Positions 52,589 through 62,663 of a stretch of 64,000 bases of DNA are shown one piece after another. This DNA comes from Kordiimonas sediminis (GTDB lineage: Bacteria; Pseudomonadota; Alphaproteobacteria; Sphingomonadales; Kordiimonadaceae). The DNA is taken from positions 1,523,893 through 1,587,892 of the forward strand of contig NZ_BNCI01000001.1 of the NCBI RefSeq assembly GCF_014656395.1, written 5' to 3'. Below the pieces are notes generated by a model. That model made no database searches and was not told the DNA's origin. It saw only the letters and a list, made by a program, of their open reading frames with translations. Position numbers and translations under genes: made by a program. The stretch's first letter is position 1, and every line of letters begins with the position of its first letter.

Positions 52589-53015
52589 GTACAAACCTGA
52601 CCAAAATAGCACTGGTAGCAATCAATGGAAATAAATACACTTATTAGTGTATTGCGCCTTGGTTTAATAGTAAAGTTTATTTGCCAGGGGTATTATGAAA
52701 AATATCACATGTTTCAAATGGGTTATGCACACATCAAATATCTAATATTGATTATTGTGGATTTCAGAATTCCGATCCTTAAATGTCTGGTACTGCGTAG
52801 AATCGTCTTGCCCGGCTAAAATGTGGCTTTCTGCCTCTTGCGCATGGGAGAACCTTGTGCTAGACGATGCTCGCATTTTGACGGAAAGATATTCACTCTG
52901 TGAAATGAAAACCCGATCAAAATTAATAATATTTTAGCGTGCGAGCGGTCCATACTAAGGGCGGCTGGCATATTGTGTACAACGGGTATCAGACCAAACC
53001 TAGGGATTGTCTGTA
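52589..53015. other. Intergenic region of about 430 bp upstream of the atp operon
   Basis: AT-rich divergent spacer. Short open frames in it lack any family match. A sigma70-like pair (TTGACG at 52878-52883, 17 nt, TGAAAT at 52901-52906) is the best promoter candidate for atpHAGDC. Confidence 0.5.
52878..52906 (+). promoter_or_regulatory. Candidate promoter of the atp operon
   Basis: TTGACG, 17 nt, TGAAAT. The -35 is good and the -10 only moderate. It would give a leader of about 100 nt before atpH. Confidence 0.35.
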
Positions 53016-53576
53016 GTGGCCTCACACAAATCAATAGTTTCCGGAATCTCTGGCCGTTATGCGGTTGCGCTTTTCGAGCTTGCCTTGGAATCCAAAGCGC
53101 TTGAAGCGGTAGAGACCGATCTTGCCAAGCTGGACGCCTTGCTTGGTGAATCAGAAGAATTCAAGACACTTGTTACATCTCCGCTCTTCAGCAGTGAAGA
53201 ACAGGAAAAGGGTACTCAGGCCGTTGCTAAAGCTGCGGAACTGAGTGATCTTACGTGCAAGTTTCTTGGTGTACTGGCGGCGAATCGCCGTTTGAATACT
53301 CTCAAGTCCTCCATTGCTGACTATTTCAAGCTTCTTTCTTTCCAACGTGGAGAGGTTAGCGCGAGTGTTGTAAGCGCGAAGAAGCTGACGAAAAAGCAGC
53401 TGGAAGATTTGACCAAAACACTTAAATCGGCTGTTGGCCGGGATGTGGCAATCACCGCAGATGTGGATGAGAGCCTCCTCGGTGGTCTGACTGTAAAGCT
53501 CGGATCACAAATGGTTGACAGTTCACTCAAGACCAAACTCGATAACCTCGCAATCGCTATGAAAGGGGTTCAGTAA
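53016..53576 (+). CDS. atpH: ATP synthase F1 subunit delta
   Basis: Stator-stalk subunit that joins F1 to the peripheral stalk. 186 residues: [23 protein letters not shown] near the N-terminus, helix bundle, then the C-terminal [21 protein letters not shown], the usual delta/OSCP signature. The GTG at 53016 is chosen because AGGGA lies 9 nt upstream; the TTG at 53007 would have no room for an RBS. The stop overlaps the atpA start by one base (TAATG). Confidence 0.93.
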   Translation: MASHKSIVSGISGRYAVALFELALESKALEAVETDLAKLDALLGESEEFKTLVTSPLFSSEEQEKGTQAVAKAAELSDLTCKFLGVLAANRRLNTLKSSIADYFKLLSFQRGEVSASVVSAKKLTKKQLEDLTKTLKSAVGRDVAITADVDESLLGGLTVKLGSQMVDSSLKTKLDNLAIAMKGVQ

Positions 53577-55108
53577 TGGATATCCGTGCGGCGGAAATTT
53601 CCAAGGTCCTGAAGGACCAGATCGCAAACTTCGGCACAGACGCAGAAGTTTCTGAAGTTGGCACCGTTCTCTCTGTTGGTGACGGTATTGCCCGTGTATA
53701 TGGCCTTGACCAGGTTCAGGCTGGTGAAATGGTTGAGTTTCCAGGGGGTGTTAAGGGCATGGCTCTTAACCTGGAGACAGACAATGTTGGTATCGTTATT
53801 TTCGGCGATGACCGCGGTATTAAAGAAGGTGACACTGTAAAGCGTACCGGCGATATCGTGGACGTGCCTATTGGTAAAGGTCTGCTGGGTCGCGTTGTTG
53901 ACGCACTTGGTAACCCAATCGACGGCAAAGGCCCGATCAAGGCAGAAGCACGTAGTCGTGTGGAAGTTAAGGCGCCTGGCATTATCCCTCGGAAATCTGT
54001 ACATGAGCCAATGCAGACCGGCCTAAAGGCGATTGATGCGCTTGTGCCGGTTGGTCGTGGCCAGCGTGAGCTGATCATTGGTGACCGTCAGACTGGTAAA
54101 ACAGCGGTTGCGATTGACACATTCATCAATCAGAAATCTGTGAATGATGCTGCAAAAGACGATAGCGAGAAGCTGTTCTGTATCTATGTTGCGGTTGGTC
54201 AGAAGCGTTCTACTGTTGCGCAGATTGTTAAAGCACTCGAAGAAAAAGGTGCGATGGAATACTCAATCGTTGTAGCGGCAACAGCGTCTGAGCCTGCACC
54301 ACTTCAGTTCCTGGCACCATACACTGGTACAGCCATGGGTGAATACTTCCGTGACAACGGCATGCATGCGGTTATCGTTCATGATGACCTGACCAAGCAG
54401 GCTGTTGCATATCGTCAGATGTCTCTGTTGCTGCGTCGTCCTCCTGGACGTGAAGCATACCCTGGTGACGTTTTCTACCTGCACTCCCGTCTTCTGGAGC
54501 GTGCTGCGAAAATGTCTGATGACAGCGGTGCTGGTTCCTTGACTGCACTGCCAGTTATTGAAACACAGGCTGGTGACGTATCTGCATATATTCCAACAAA
54601 CGTGATTTCGATCACGGATGGTCAGATCTTCCTTGAAACTGAACTGTTCTACAAGGGTATCCGTCCTGCGATTAACGTTGGTCTGTCAGTTTCCCGTGTG
54701 GGTTCTGCAGCACAGATCAAGGCGATGAAGCAGGTAGCGGGTTCTATTAAGCTTGAACTTGCTCAGTACCGTGAGATGGAAGCATTTGCGCAGTTTGGTT
54801 CTGATCTTGATGCGGCAACGCAGAAGCTTCTGAACCGCGGTGCCCGTTTGACAGAACTGCTGAAGCAGGGCCAGTATCAGCCACTTCCAATTGAAGAGCA
54901 GGTTGCTTCAATCTTCTCTGGTGTGAACGGCTACCTGGACGGTATCGCAACTGGTGATGTAACTCGTTTTGAAGAGCAGTTCCTCGCGGAAATGCGCTCT
55001 AAGCATGCTGATGTTCTTGGTACGATCAAGAAAGAAGGCAAGCTGTCGGACGACACTATCGCCAAGCTGAAATCAATCCTTGATGCTTTTGCTAAAGCAT
55101 TTAGCTAA
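53576..55108 (+). CDS. atpA: ATP synthase F1 subunit alpha
   Basis: Regulatory nucleotide-binding subunit of the F1 hexamer. 510 residues. Walker A is GDRQTGKTA (about residues 169-177), the Walker B region is [12 protein letters not shown], then [29 protein letters not shown]. The C-terminal helical domain ends [10 protein letters not shown]. The TAATG junction with atpH couples translation. Second gene of the atpHAGDC operon; F0 genes are not in the window. Confidence 0.98.
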   Translation: MDIRAAEISKVLKDQIANFGTDAEVSEVGTVLSVGDGIARVYGLDQVQAGEMVEFPGGVKGMALNLETDNVGIVIFGDDRGIKEGDTVKRTGDIVDVPIGKGLLGRVVDALGNPIDGKGPIKAEARSRVEVKAPGIIPRKSVHEPMQTGLKAIDALVPVGRGQRELIIGDRQTGKTAVAIDTFINQKSVNDAAKDDSEKLFCIYVAVGQKRSTVAQIVKALEEKGAMEYSIVVAATASEPAPLQFLAPYTGTAMGEYFRDNGMHAVIVHDDLTKQAVAYRQMSLLLRRPPGREAYPGDVFYLHSRLLERAAKMSDDSGAGSLTALPVIETQAGDVSAYIPTNVISITDGQIFLETELFYKGIRPAINVGLSVSRVGSAAQIKAMKQVAGSIKLELAQYREMEAFAQFGSDLDAATQKLLNRGARLTELLKQGQYQPLPIEEQVASIFSGVNGYLDGIATGDVTRFEEQFLAEMRSKHADVLGTIKKEGKLSDDTIAKLKSILDAFAKAFS

Positions 55109-55139
55109 GTTCAACGATTAACGGAGAAAGGCTGGACCT

Positions 55140-56033
55140 ATGGCAAGCCTTAAGGACCTAAAAAACAGGATCTCTTCCGTCAAGTCGACGCAGAAGATTA
55201 CCAAAGCCAAGAAAATGGTTGCGGCATCCAAACTGCGTCGGGCGCAAGAAGCGGCGGAAGCTGCGCGCCCCTATGCTGTGCGTATGGAAAAAGTACTTAC
55301 CGGGCTCGGTACAGCGGTTGCTGACCAGCCTGGTGCGTCACCTCTCCTCGTCGGCACTGGTAAAGACGATGTTGAGCTCGTTATCGTTGCTGCATCTGAT
55401 AAGGGGCTTTGCGGTGGTTTCAATACCAATATCGTGAAGCTCGCACGCCAACATCTTCGTGAGATTTTGGCAGCAGGCAAGGAAGTCAAAATCCTGTGTG
55501 TGGGCCGTAAAAGTACGGCACTGCTTCGTCGTGAATTCCGCGAATACATTATCGACAACAAAGATATGTCTCATATCAAGCGTGTTGGATTTGCGGATGC
55601 ACAGTCAATTGCAACAGAAGTTCTGGCAAAGTTTGAGCGGAATGAATTTGATGTTGCAACGCTGTTTTACTCCAAGTTTCAGTCGGCGCTTACTCAAGTG
55701 CCTACCAAGCAGCAACTTATCCCGGTCCCGCTGAATAATGCGGCAAACGATGATGAGCCTGCTGACGATCTTGGTGGCGCTGTGTATGAGTACGAGCCCG
55801 ATGAAGCTGCAATTCTCGAAGATTTGCTGCCGCGTAACGTGGCGGTTCAGGTCTATCGTGCACTGCTTGAAAACGCTGCTTCCGAGCAGGGTGCAAGTAT
55901 GACTGCAATGGAGAATGCGACTAAGAACGCAGGCGAATTGATTGACCGACTGACGATCACATACAACCGTACCCGTCAGGCTGCGATTACGAACGAACTT
56001 ATTGAGATTATTTCTGGCGCTGAAGCGCTTTAG
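55140..56033 (+). CDS. atpG: ATP synthase F1 subunit gamma
   Basis: Central rotating shaft. 297 residues: N-terminal helix [39 protein letters not shown], and the C-terminal helix FNRT-like [29 protein letters not shown] precedes the ATG. An insert with acidic residues ([18 protein letters not shown]) occurs in the middle, a common feature in alphaproteobacteria. Confidence 0.97.
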   Translation: MASLKDLKNRISSVKSTQKITKAKKMVAASKLRRAQEAAEAARPYAVRMEKVLTGLGTAVADQPGASPLLVGTGKDDVELVIVAASDKGLCGGFNTNIVKLARQHLREILAAGKEVKILCVGRKSTALLRREFREYIIDNKDMSHIKRVGFADAQSIATEVLAKFERNEFDVATLFYSKFQSALTQVPTKQQLIPVPLNNAANDDEPADDLGGAVYEYEPDEAAILEDLLPRNVAVQVYRALLENAASEQGASMTAMENATKNAGELIDRLTITYNRTRQAAITNELIEIISGAEAL

Positions 56034-56055
56034 ATTAATACACGAAGGAGTGTAG

Positions 56056-57474
<1,419 letters not shown>

Positions 57475-57498
57475 TCATTTAACGGATAAGGGGACATC

Positions 57499-57903
57499 AT
57501 GTCTGATACCTTGCATTATGAAATTGTCTCTCCTGAGCGTCTTTTGAAAGACGCGGAGGCAGCGATGATTGTGGTTCCAGGCACCGACGGTGACTTCGGT
57601 GTGCTGCCGAACCATGCGCCCATGATGTCCACAATCCGCCCTGGCGTTGTTGAGATTTATGAAACAGATGGTAGCGAAGCTGATCGTCTGTTCCTAAAAG
57701 GTGGTCTTGCACAGGTTGGTCCAAATGGTCTGACGATCCTGGCAGAGGAAACCCTGTCTCTTGATGATGTTGATACTGACGATCTTGCGAAGACTATTCA
57801 GAACACGATCGAAGATATCGAAGACGCCAAGGATGATGTGGAACGCGCACGATTTGAAAAAGAATTGGCATGGATGTCAGCGCTACAGGAAATTGTCGCG
57901 TAA
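57499..57903 (+). CDS. atpC: ATP synthase F1 subunit epsilon
   Basis: 134 residues. N-terminal beta-sandwich (HYEIVSPERLLKDAEAAMIV, GTDGDFGVLPNHAPMMSTIR) and a short C-terminal helical hairpin. Couples the rotor to the F0 ring and can inhibit ATP hydrolysis. Last gene of the operon, followed by a terminator. GGGGACATC precedes the ATG. Confidence 0.95.
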   Translation: MSDTLHYEIVSPERLLKDAEAAMIVVPGTDGDFGVLPNHAPMMSTIRPGVVEIYETDGSEADRLFLKGGLAQVGPNGLTILAEETLSLDDVDTDDLAKTIQNTIEDIEDAKDDVERARFEKELAWMSALQEIVA

Positions 57904-57931
57904 GATTCTGTCGACTTTAAAACTATTCAAG

Positions 57932-57963
57932 ACCCCGGTGCGCTGTACCGGGGTTTTCTTTTT
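57932..57963 (+). terminator. Rho-independent terminator of the atp operon
   Basis: ACCCCGGT pairs with ACCGGGGT around GCGCTGT, and TTTCTTTTT follows. Confidence 0.85.
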
Positions 57964-58011
57964 GGCGTCTAAGCTGTTTGGTGAAAGCTTACGACAGGCA
58001 CAATTGTATGA

Positions 58012-58455
58012 TTACGGGTACTGATTTATAAAAATCATTGTATCAAGTTCGCGGCCGTTATTAGATAGTGGCACTTGCAGGACATGAAAATATTTATGCT
58101 CCTTACCAGCCCAGTACAAAGGTACCTTCGCGATATAGGGCTTTTCTTCCAGTACGGCTCGCTCAAACCTTGGGATTCCGCGGTGCGCGTCAGGAATATC
58201 TTCCATAAACTGGCCTGTTGCATCAAATCCTAATTTTTCGTTGTTTGCACTGCCGCTAAAAATCACTTTGAAGCGCAGAGGATTTCTGTGAACTTCGAAA
58301 ATGAACATTTGATGCCGGAATGGAGCTAGCTCTTCTTCTGAAAATGCTGACAAAGAAGGCAGGTAGGATACTTCTGCATTTTTTGATAGCCACAGTTTAT
58401 AAAACCGTCGGGACAGGTCAGAATGAATATCTTCTGGTCTAAAATCAAATTGCAT
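58012..58455 (-). CDS. PAS-domain protein (PAS_5-like)
   Basis: 147-residue protein consisting of one PAS-like domain: FRPEDIHSDLSRRFYKLWLS, the strand MFIFEVHRNPLRFKVIFSG, GFDATGQFMEDIPDAHRG, then the final strands KYFHVLQVPL and ELDTMIFINQY. Domains of this type (PF07310 in alphaproteobacteria) stand alone and are of unknown signal. No output domain. The ATG at 58455 is preferred over an upstream TTG; the RBS is weak. Confidence 0.75.
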   Translation of the reverse strand: MQFDFRPEDIHSDLSRRFYKLWLSKNAEVSYLPSLSAFSEEELAPFRHQMFIFEVHRNPLRFKVIFSGSANNEKLGFDATGQFMEDIPDAHRGIPRFERAVLEEKPYIAKVPLYWAGKEHKYFHVLQVPLSNNGRELDTMIFINQYP

Positions 58456-58606
58456 GTGTGTGAGCTCAGAGATCAAAGAGGCTACCCTGTTCCTGATAAA
58501 AACTATACGGAGTAGAACAATACACCAAATGAATCTGCTCGACTATAGCGAACTACTTGCAGTTATCATCAAGGGGAACTTATTGGTGCACAGGTTTTCC
58601 ATGTCG

Positions 58607-58626
58607 CTGGGCCAGATTAGGCCCAG
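58607..58626. repeat. Hairpin after the SRPBCC gene
   Basis: CTGGGCC pairs with GGCCCAG around AGATTA. It lacks a U tract on either strand; possibly a weak terminator for the SRPBCC gene. Confidence 0.4.
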
Positions 58627-58658
58627 TGATGAGTTAGATAGATTTATCCTATGACGCA

Positions 58659-59111
58659 TTAATAGAGTTTCGCAAGGTTATCCAATCCGCTGGTCCAGCC
58701 TTCATAATGTTCCTGACAACCATCAGCGAAGCTTCCTTGTCTCAGGTATAGCTCTGTTTTGTCGCCTTTATCTGTAAAGGTTAATTCAACAGTAGTTTCT
58801 TCGCCGCGGTTTGCGCCTTGCAGCCATGCCCAGGTAAAGATCAACTGATGCGGTGGATCTATTTTTTTATAGACCCCAGCCACATCATAACTCTCTCCTG
58901 TTTCTGCTGTCATAACGGTTCGCCACGCACCTCCTTCACGCAAGTCAATCTCAGACACAGTTGTTTCCATGGTATCCGGGCCCCACCACTTTTTGATAAT
59001 CAAAGGGTCAGTAAAGGCCTTGAATAGTTGCTCCGGCGAGGTGTTAAACGTGCGAACAATCTCAAGAACTGGCTCGGTGGTTAGGTCTTTTGCTTTCATG
59101 GCAGCAGTCAT
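58659..59111 (-). CDS. SRPBCC / AHSA1-like domain protein
   Basis: 150-residue START-like helix-grip protein of the AHSA1 type: VRTFNTSPEQLFKAFTDP, IKKWWGPDTM, LIFTWAWLQGANRGEETTVE, and the C-terminal helix HYEGWTSGLDNLAKL. Such proteins bind a hydrophobic ligand in the central cavity. It follows the ArsR-type gene by 15 bp with AGGAG as RBS. ArsR/SRPBCC pairs are common and their ligands mostly unknown; co-regulation by the repressor is likely. Confidence 0.88.
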   Translation of the reverse strand: MTAAMKAKDLTTEPVLEIVRTFNTSPEQLFKAFTDPLIIKKWWGPDTMETTVSEIDLREGGAWRTVMTAETGESYDVAGVYKKIDPPHQLIFTWAWLQGANRGEETTVELTFTDKGDKTELYLRQGSFADGCQEHYEGWTSGLDNLAKLY

Positions 59112-59126
59112 TATTTATCTCCTGGA

Positions 59127-59456
59127 TTATTTGTCAGTACGTGGATGCTCAGTACTTAATATGCGATCAAGGCGGCCAAAGCTCGACTGCCAGAACTGGG
59201 CATAGCGTTCGAGCCATTCTGTTGCCTCTTTCAACCTGTCAGCTCTAAGCTGACAATAGAGGATCTGACCATCACGGCGCCTATCGATTAACCCTGCTTT
59301 CTCCATGACTTTAAGGTGTCTGGAGATCGCGGGTGCAGAAATTGCAAATGGTTTTGCTATATCGCCTGCGCTTTTCTCACCGTGTTTCAGTGATAGGAGA
59401 ATCGCCCGGCGTGTGGGGTCAGCAAGAGCATGGAAAGTGTCGCTTAGTGGGTCCAT
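59127..59456 (-). CDS. ArsR-family transcriptional regulator (SdpR-like)
   Basis: 109-residue winged-helix repressor: FHALADPTRRAILLSLKHGE, the recognition helix in ISAPAISRHLKVMEKAGLI, then the wing RRRDGQILYCQLRAD. No metal-binding cysteine pair is present, so it does not look like a metalloregulator; the SdpR-type subgroup is often paired with SRPBCC genes, as here. The two tandem 16-bp boxes at 59462-59493 end just upstream of its start and are the likely operator. Confidence 0.92.
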   Translation of the reverse strand: MDPLSDTFHALADPTRRAILLSLKHGEKSAGDIAKPFAISAPAISRHLKVMEKAGLIDRRRDGQILYCQLRADRLKEATEWLERYAQFWQSSFGRLDRILSTEHPRTDK

Positions 59457-59461
59457 TTTAT

Positions 59462-59493
59462 TTAACCATATAATTAATTAACCATATAGTTAA
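59462..59493. promoter_or_regulatory. Tandem operator of the ArsR/SRPBCC operon
   Basis: Two adjoining 16-bp boxes, TTAACCATATAATTAA (59462-59477) and TTAACCATATAGTTAA (59478-59493). They differ at one base, and each is near-palindromic (TTAAC with GTTAA ends). They lie directly before the ArsR-type gene and would overlap its promoter or leader. Confidence 0.6.
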
Positions 59494-59671
59494 ATATAGT
59501 AATCAGCTATGTGAGTCAATTCATTTGAGGGCCATTGATAGCTCGCAAGTGTTTGGACATCGCCCGGCAAGGCTTGACGAGAGCGCAGATAAGCCCTGTC
59601 AGGTGTCATGATCTTGCAGGTGGGATGACAGATCTTTTCTTATGCTAAGCAGGCTTTACAGAAAAAAATCT

Positions 59672-61114
59672 TTACTTCACATAGTCTTCCAGGAAGAAAA
59701 GTCCCTCACCGCGAGCCTGTATACGATCAAATTCACGCCGTCTGTCTGGATTATCCAGTGGAGGTTTTGTCGCGTCGATTGCCCAGCAATTGTTCGGCAG
59801 GATTTCAATGCCACCACCTGCGTTGATTAACGTATTTATCGCGTCAGGTATGCCGGTCATGTCCTGTTTGTGCCGTAAGTCTTCAGCTGGATCACAGCGC
59901 GTGGAGAGCGCGAAGACTATGTCGTGTAGATCGTATATGTCGATATCTTCATCAACAAAGATGACAAGCCTTGGTGGCTGTTTGATGCCGCTGATCGTGT
60001 TGTACGCTGTTTTGATATCGTCTGCTGAATGCGTTGTCATTTGCACTATCAGGCAACTGCCACCAGTTTTGGTAGGCATTGCAACATCGTGCACGGTAAG
60101 TCCCACATCTGTCAGGAGCATGTAGACAGCTGGTGCCAAACGCAATTCCATTGCAGCATGATAGTCAGTGGCGGGATTAGGCTGCATATGTCTGTAAATC
60201 GGGTTTTCCCGGCTTGTCAGGGCCGTTACGTCGAAAAACGGCTCCATACTAACTATGGGGGCAAACGTGCCGCACGGGGACGACTGGTGCAGGTAAGGCT
60301 CGCGTCTTTGGTCAATAATGCCTTCAATGACGATTTCTGCAGTTGCAGGCACTTGTAAGTCTGCTGTTTCACAGGTGGTAAGGGGTAGGGGTGCTCCCAG
60401 GAAATGAGAGACATAATCCATCCCGCAGGTATCATGGGCCGGGTCTTCGAACTGGGCACAAAGCTCGATAGCAGGATGACAACCAATAACAAGGGCAATC
60501 GGGCAGGGCTGGTCCATATCTGACCAGGCCTTTAATATATCCTGAACCTTCTCTGAATTGATGGTGAACTGAGCCCGGTAATCACCGACAACTTTCGCCA
60601 TGGTCTGAAATGTCGCCTGCACACCCGTAACCGGGTGCTTCACGATCGCAATGGCGCCGCTGATTACGGGCGACATAAAGTCCTCAGCAATAATATTCAT
60701 CTTGGGGAAGTTTTTCCCCTCTGTCGGGATAGGTACCGGCAGACGGTTCAGGCTGGCATCATCATCCCGCCAGATAATTTCCTTAACAGGGGCATTGTCG
60801 ATTGTGACTGTCTCGCCGGGGCCTTGGGACATTTTCTCAGCGAAGCCGGGGACCACATCAGAGGCTGCACAATCCAGTCCAAGTGCCATGGCCTGCGTGT
60901 TACGGTTGCGGGTCAAGCCGTCAACCAGAAGACAGTTCCAATAGTCTTCAACGCTGCGAAACAGGGTGGGCCAATAGGCCTGTGCGCACAAGGTGGCAAC
61001 TTCGGTATCTATATTGACAGTTTTGTCAACGCGCAGGAATAAACCATTGCGCTGTGCATCATCCAGAAAACTTCTGAGATCTGCTGTGCTGTATATGATT
61101 TCCTTTTTTGCCAT
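59672..61114 (-). CDS. UbiD-family decarboxylase
   Basis: 480-residue UbiD-family enzyme that uses prenylated FMN to decarboxylate aromatic or alkenoic acids. The N-terminal DLRSFLDDAQRNGLFLRVDK, VDGLTRNRNTQAMALGLD and VIGCHPAIELCAQF, and in the C-terminal half EPFFDVTALTSREN and KTGGSCLIVQMTTH, follow the family. No ubiX or other partner is nearby, and quinone biosynthesis (ubiD proper) is not proven. It lies 26 bp downstream of rppH, last in the string ctpA-deacetylase-rppH-ubiD. Confidence 0.85.
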   Translation of the reverse strand: MAKKEIIYSTADLRSFLDDAQRNGLFLRVDKTVNIDTEVATLCAQAYWPTLFRSVEDYWNCLLVDGLTRNRNTQAMALGLDCAASDVVPGFAEKMSQGPGETVTIDNAPVKEIIWRDDDASLNRLPVPIPTEGKNFPKMNIIAEDFMSPVISGAIAIVKHPVTGVQATFQTMAKVVGDYRAQFTINSEKVQDILKAWSDMDQPCPIALVIGCHPAIELCAQFEDPAHDTCGMDYVSHFLGAPLPLTTCETADLQVPATAEIVIEGIIDQRREPYLHQSSPCGTFAPIVSMEPFFDVTALTSRENPIYRHMQPNPATDYHAAMELRLAPAVYMLLTDVGLTVHDVAMPTKTGGSCLIVQMTTHSADDIKTAYNTISGIKQPPRLVIFVDEDIDIYDLHDIVFALSTRCDPAEDLRHKQDMTGIPDAINTLINAGGGIEILPNNCWAIDATKPPLDNPDRRREFDRIQARGEGLFFLEDYVK

Positions 61115-61140
61115 CTTTTTCCCCCATAAAACTGCACAGG

Positions 61141-61614
61141 CTACTGATTGATGTAGGGTGCAAATTCGTCGATAACAGTTTTGTAAACATCCCGCTTAAA
61201 CGGGACAATATCACGAATGACCTCAGCGGGCGAGGACCAACGCCACGCCATAAATTCCGGATGTTTCGTATGGATATTGATCACACTTTCTGGTGCGTTC
61301 AATTGCATCAATGCCCAGTGCTGTTTCTGGCCGCGATATTTCCCCTGCCAAACTTTCCCCAAAAGAGAAGGCGGTAGGTCATATGTAACCCAGTCCGCCG
61401 TTTCCGCGAGGAGTTTGATTGCCGACTGCGGTACACCAATTTCCTCTTCTAATTCTCTGAAAGCTGCCTCGCGGGGTGTTTCACCAGGATCTATGCCGCC
61501 TTGCGGCATTTGCCATGCGCCGGGGGTGTCAATTCGCTCGCCAGTGAAGATTAGCCCCTCTGGATTTAAAAGCATAATACCGGCGCATTTTCTATACGGC
61601 AGCGTGTCAGTCAT
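61141..61614 (-). CDS. rppH: RNA pyrophosphohydrolase (Nudix)
   Basis: 157-residue Nudix hydrolase that removes pyrophosphate from mRNA 5' ends to start decay. The Nudix box [20 protein letters not shown] (Gx5Ex7REUxEExGU) is intact, preceded by GVMLLN-like [17 protein letters not shown] and GAWQMPQGG. The GAWQMPQGG block marks the RppH group (W and Q contacts). Its start overlaps the deacetylase stop by 4 bp (ATGA), so they are translationally coupled. Confidence 0.94.
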   Translation of the reverse strand: MTDTLPYRKCAGIMLLNPEGLIFTGERIDTPGAWQMPQGGIDPGETPREAAFRELEEEIGVPQSAIKLLAETADWVTYDLPPSLLGKVWQGKYRGQKQHWALMQLNAPESVINIHTKHPEFMAWRWSSPAEVIRDIVPFKRDVYKTVIDEFAPYINQ

Positions 61615-62618
61615 CGTACAGGTTGCCGATCTGCAAGCGCGGTTACCGGTACCAGTTGAAAGCCTTTTTGTTCAAGCGTTTCGGCCCATTTGGACACCGT
61701 ATCCATACTGATTGGGTAGGGGCGTGCCAGACCAAGTGCAGCCCCCAGCGTTCGTGCGCGGTTTTCCAAATCTGTCAGGCTGTTCAGTATGTCAGCCTCT
61801 GATGGGATTTCGTCAATATAGCCATTATTGATAGCAACGGGCAGATTGATAGACTGGGCGATTGTGGCGGCGCGGGAATATCTGCTGCTGCGACTATCGA
61901 CAAACATCAGCCCTCTGCGCTTCACCTCGTCCAGAATGGGTCGAATACTGTCCGTATTTGCCGTAAATTTTGACCCCATGTGATTAATCACACCAACATA
62001 TCCGGTCATCTTGCCAAGAGATGTTTTCAGAAGGCCAATATTTTCCCGTGCATTTTTATTGGTTAGCAGCGCCAGCGGCCCAGCATCATTCTGGGAGCCG
62101 TTAACAGGCTCCATCGGGATCATCAGGAAGCTTTCATGTCCATTTTGTCGGCTTTGGATACCCCAGTTTTCCAGATCCCGGCCATAGGGAGAAAACGCAA
62201 ATCCAACAGCCGTGGGCAGGCTACTGATCGCGCGCTCTGTCGTTCTGGCGCGCATGCCCATCTCTGTCATCAAGATGGCAATGCGGGGCATGTTGGTGTC
62301 TGCCGGATGCTTCGCTGCGTAATATTCCAACGGGGTCATACCTGTCCGTGCCTGTCGGGGCAGTAATCCGTATGCAGCTTCTTCGAGGATTGCCATGTTG
62401 CGGTCGAGTTTTATCGGGCTTTCAGGGGCGCTGATATCTGCAGTATTGTTGCCTGCTTGTGTGTTCTGGTTGCCCTCAGTATCAACCTCACCTGCGGCAG
62501 CTATCGGCTCTTTGTAGGCGTCGGGATCATAACTATATTCTACCGCAAGGATACCACCAAACAGCAGAATAAGGCTGATGGCCCAGGCAATCAGTACAGA
62601 ATTTAAACTGTTACGCAC
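61611..62618 (-). CDS. Divergent polysaccharide deacetylase (YibQ-like)
   Basis: 335 residues. N-terminal membrane anchor ([20 protein letters not shown]), a proline/acid linker, then the catalytic-like domain ([59 protein letters not shown] and [10 protein letters not shown]). Its metal-binding residues differ from classic NodB deacetylases, hence 'divergent'. Predicted periplasmic. Typical neighbour of ctpA and rppH in alphaproteobacteria. Overlaps rppH by 4 bp. Confidence 0.88.
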   Translation of the reverse strand: MRNSLNSVLIAWAISLILLFGGILAVEYSYDPDAYKEPIAAAGEVDTEGNQNTQAGNNTADISAPESPIKLDRNMAILEEAAYGLLPRQARTGMTPLEYYAAKHPADTNMPRIAILMTEMGMRARTTERAISSLPTAVGFAFSPYGRDLENWGIQSRQNGHESFLMIPMEPVNGSQNDAGPLALLTNKNARENIGLLKTSLGKMTGYVGVINHMGSKFTANTDSIRPILDEVKRRGLMFVDSRSSRYSRAATIAQSINLPVAINNGYIDEIPSEADILNSLTDLENRARTLGAALGLARPYPISMDTVSKWAETLEQKGFQLVPVTALADRQPVR

Positions 62619-62663
62619 AGCTAATGCCCCTTCCTCGCAACGAGCAGCAATGGAATTTGCTGA

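Noticed and set aside
52625-53034. Short open frames upstream of atpH
   Set aside because: Small, AT-rich, without RBS or homologous features; considered spacer.
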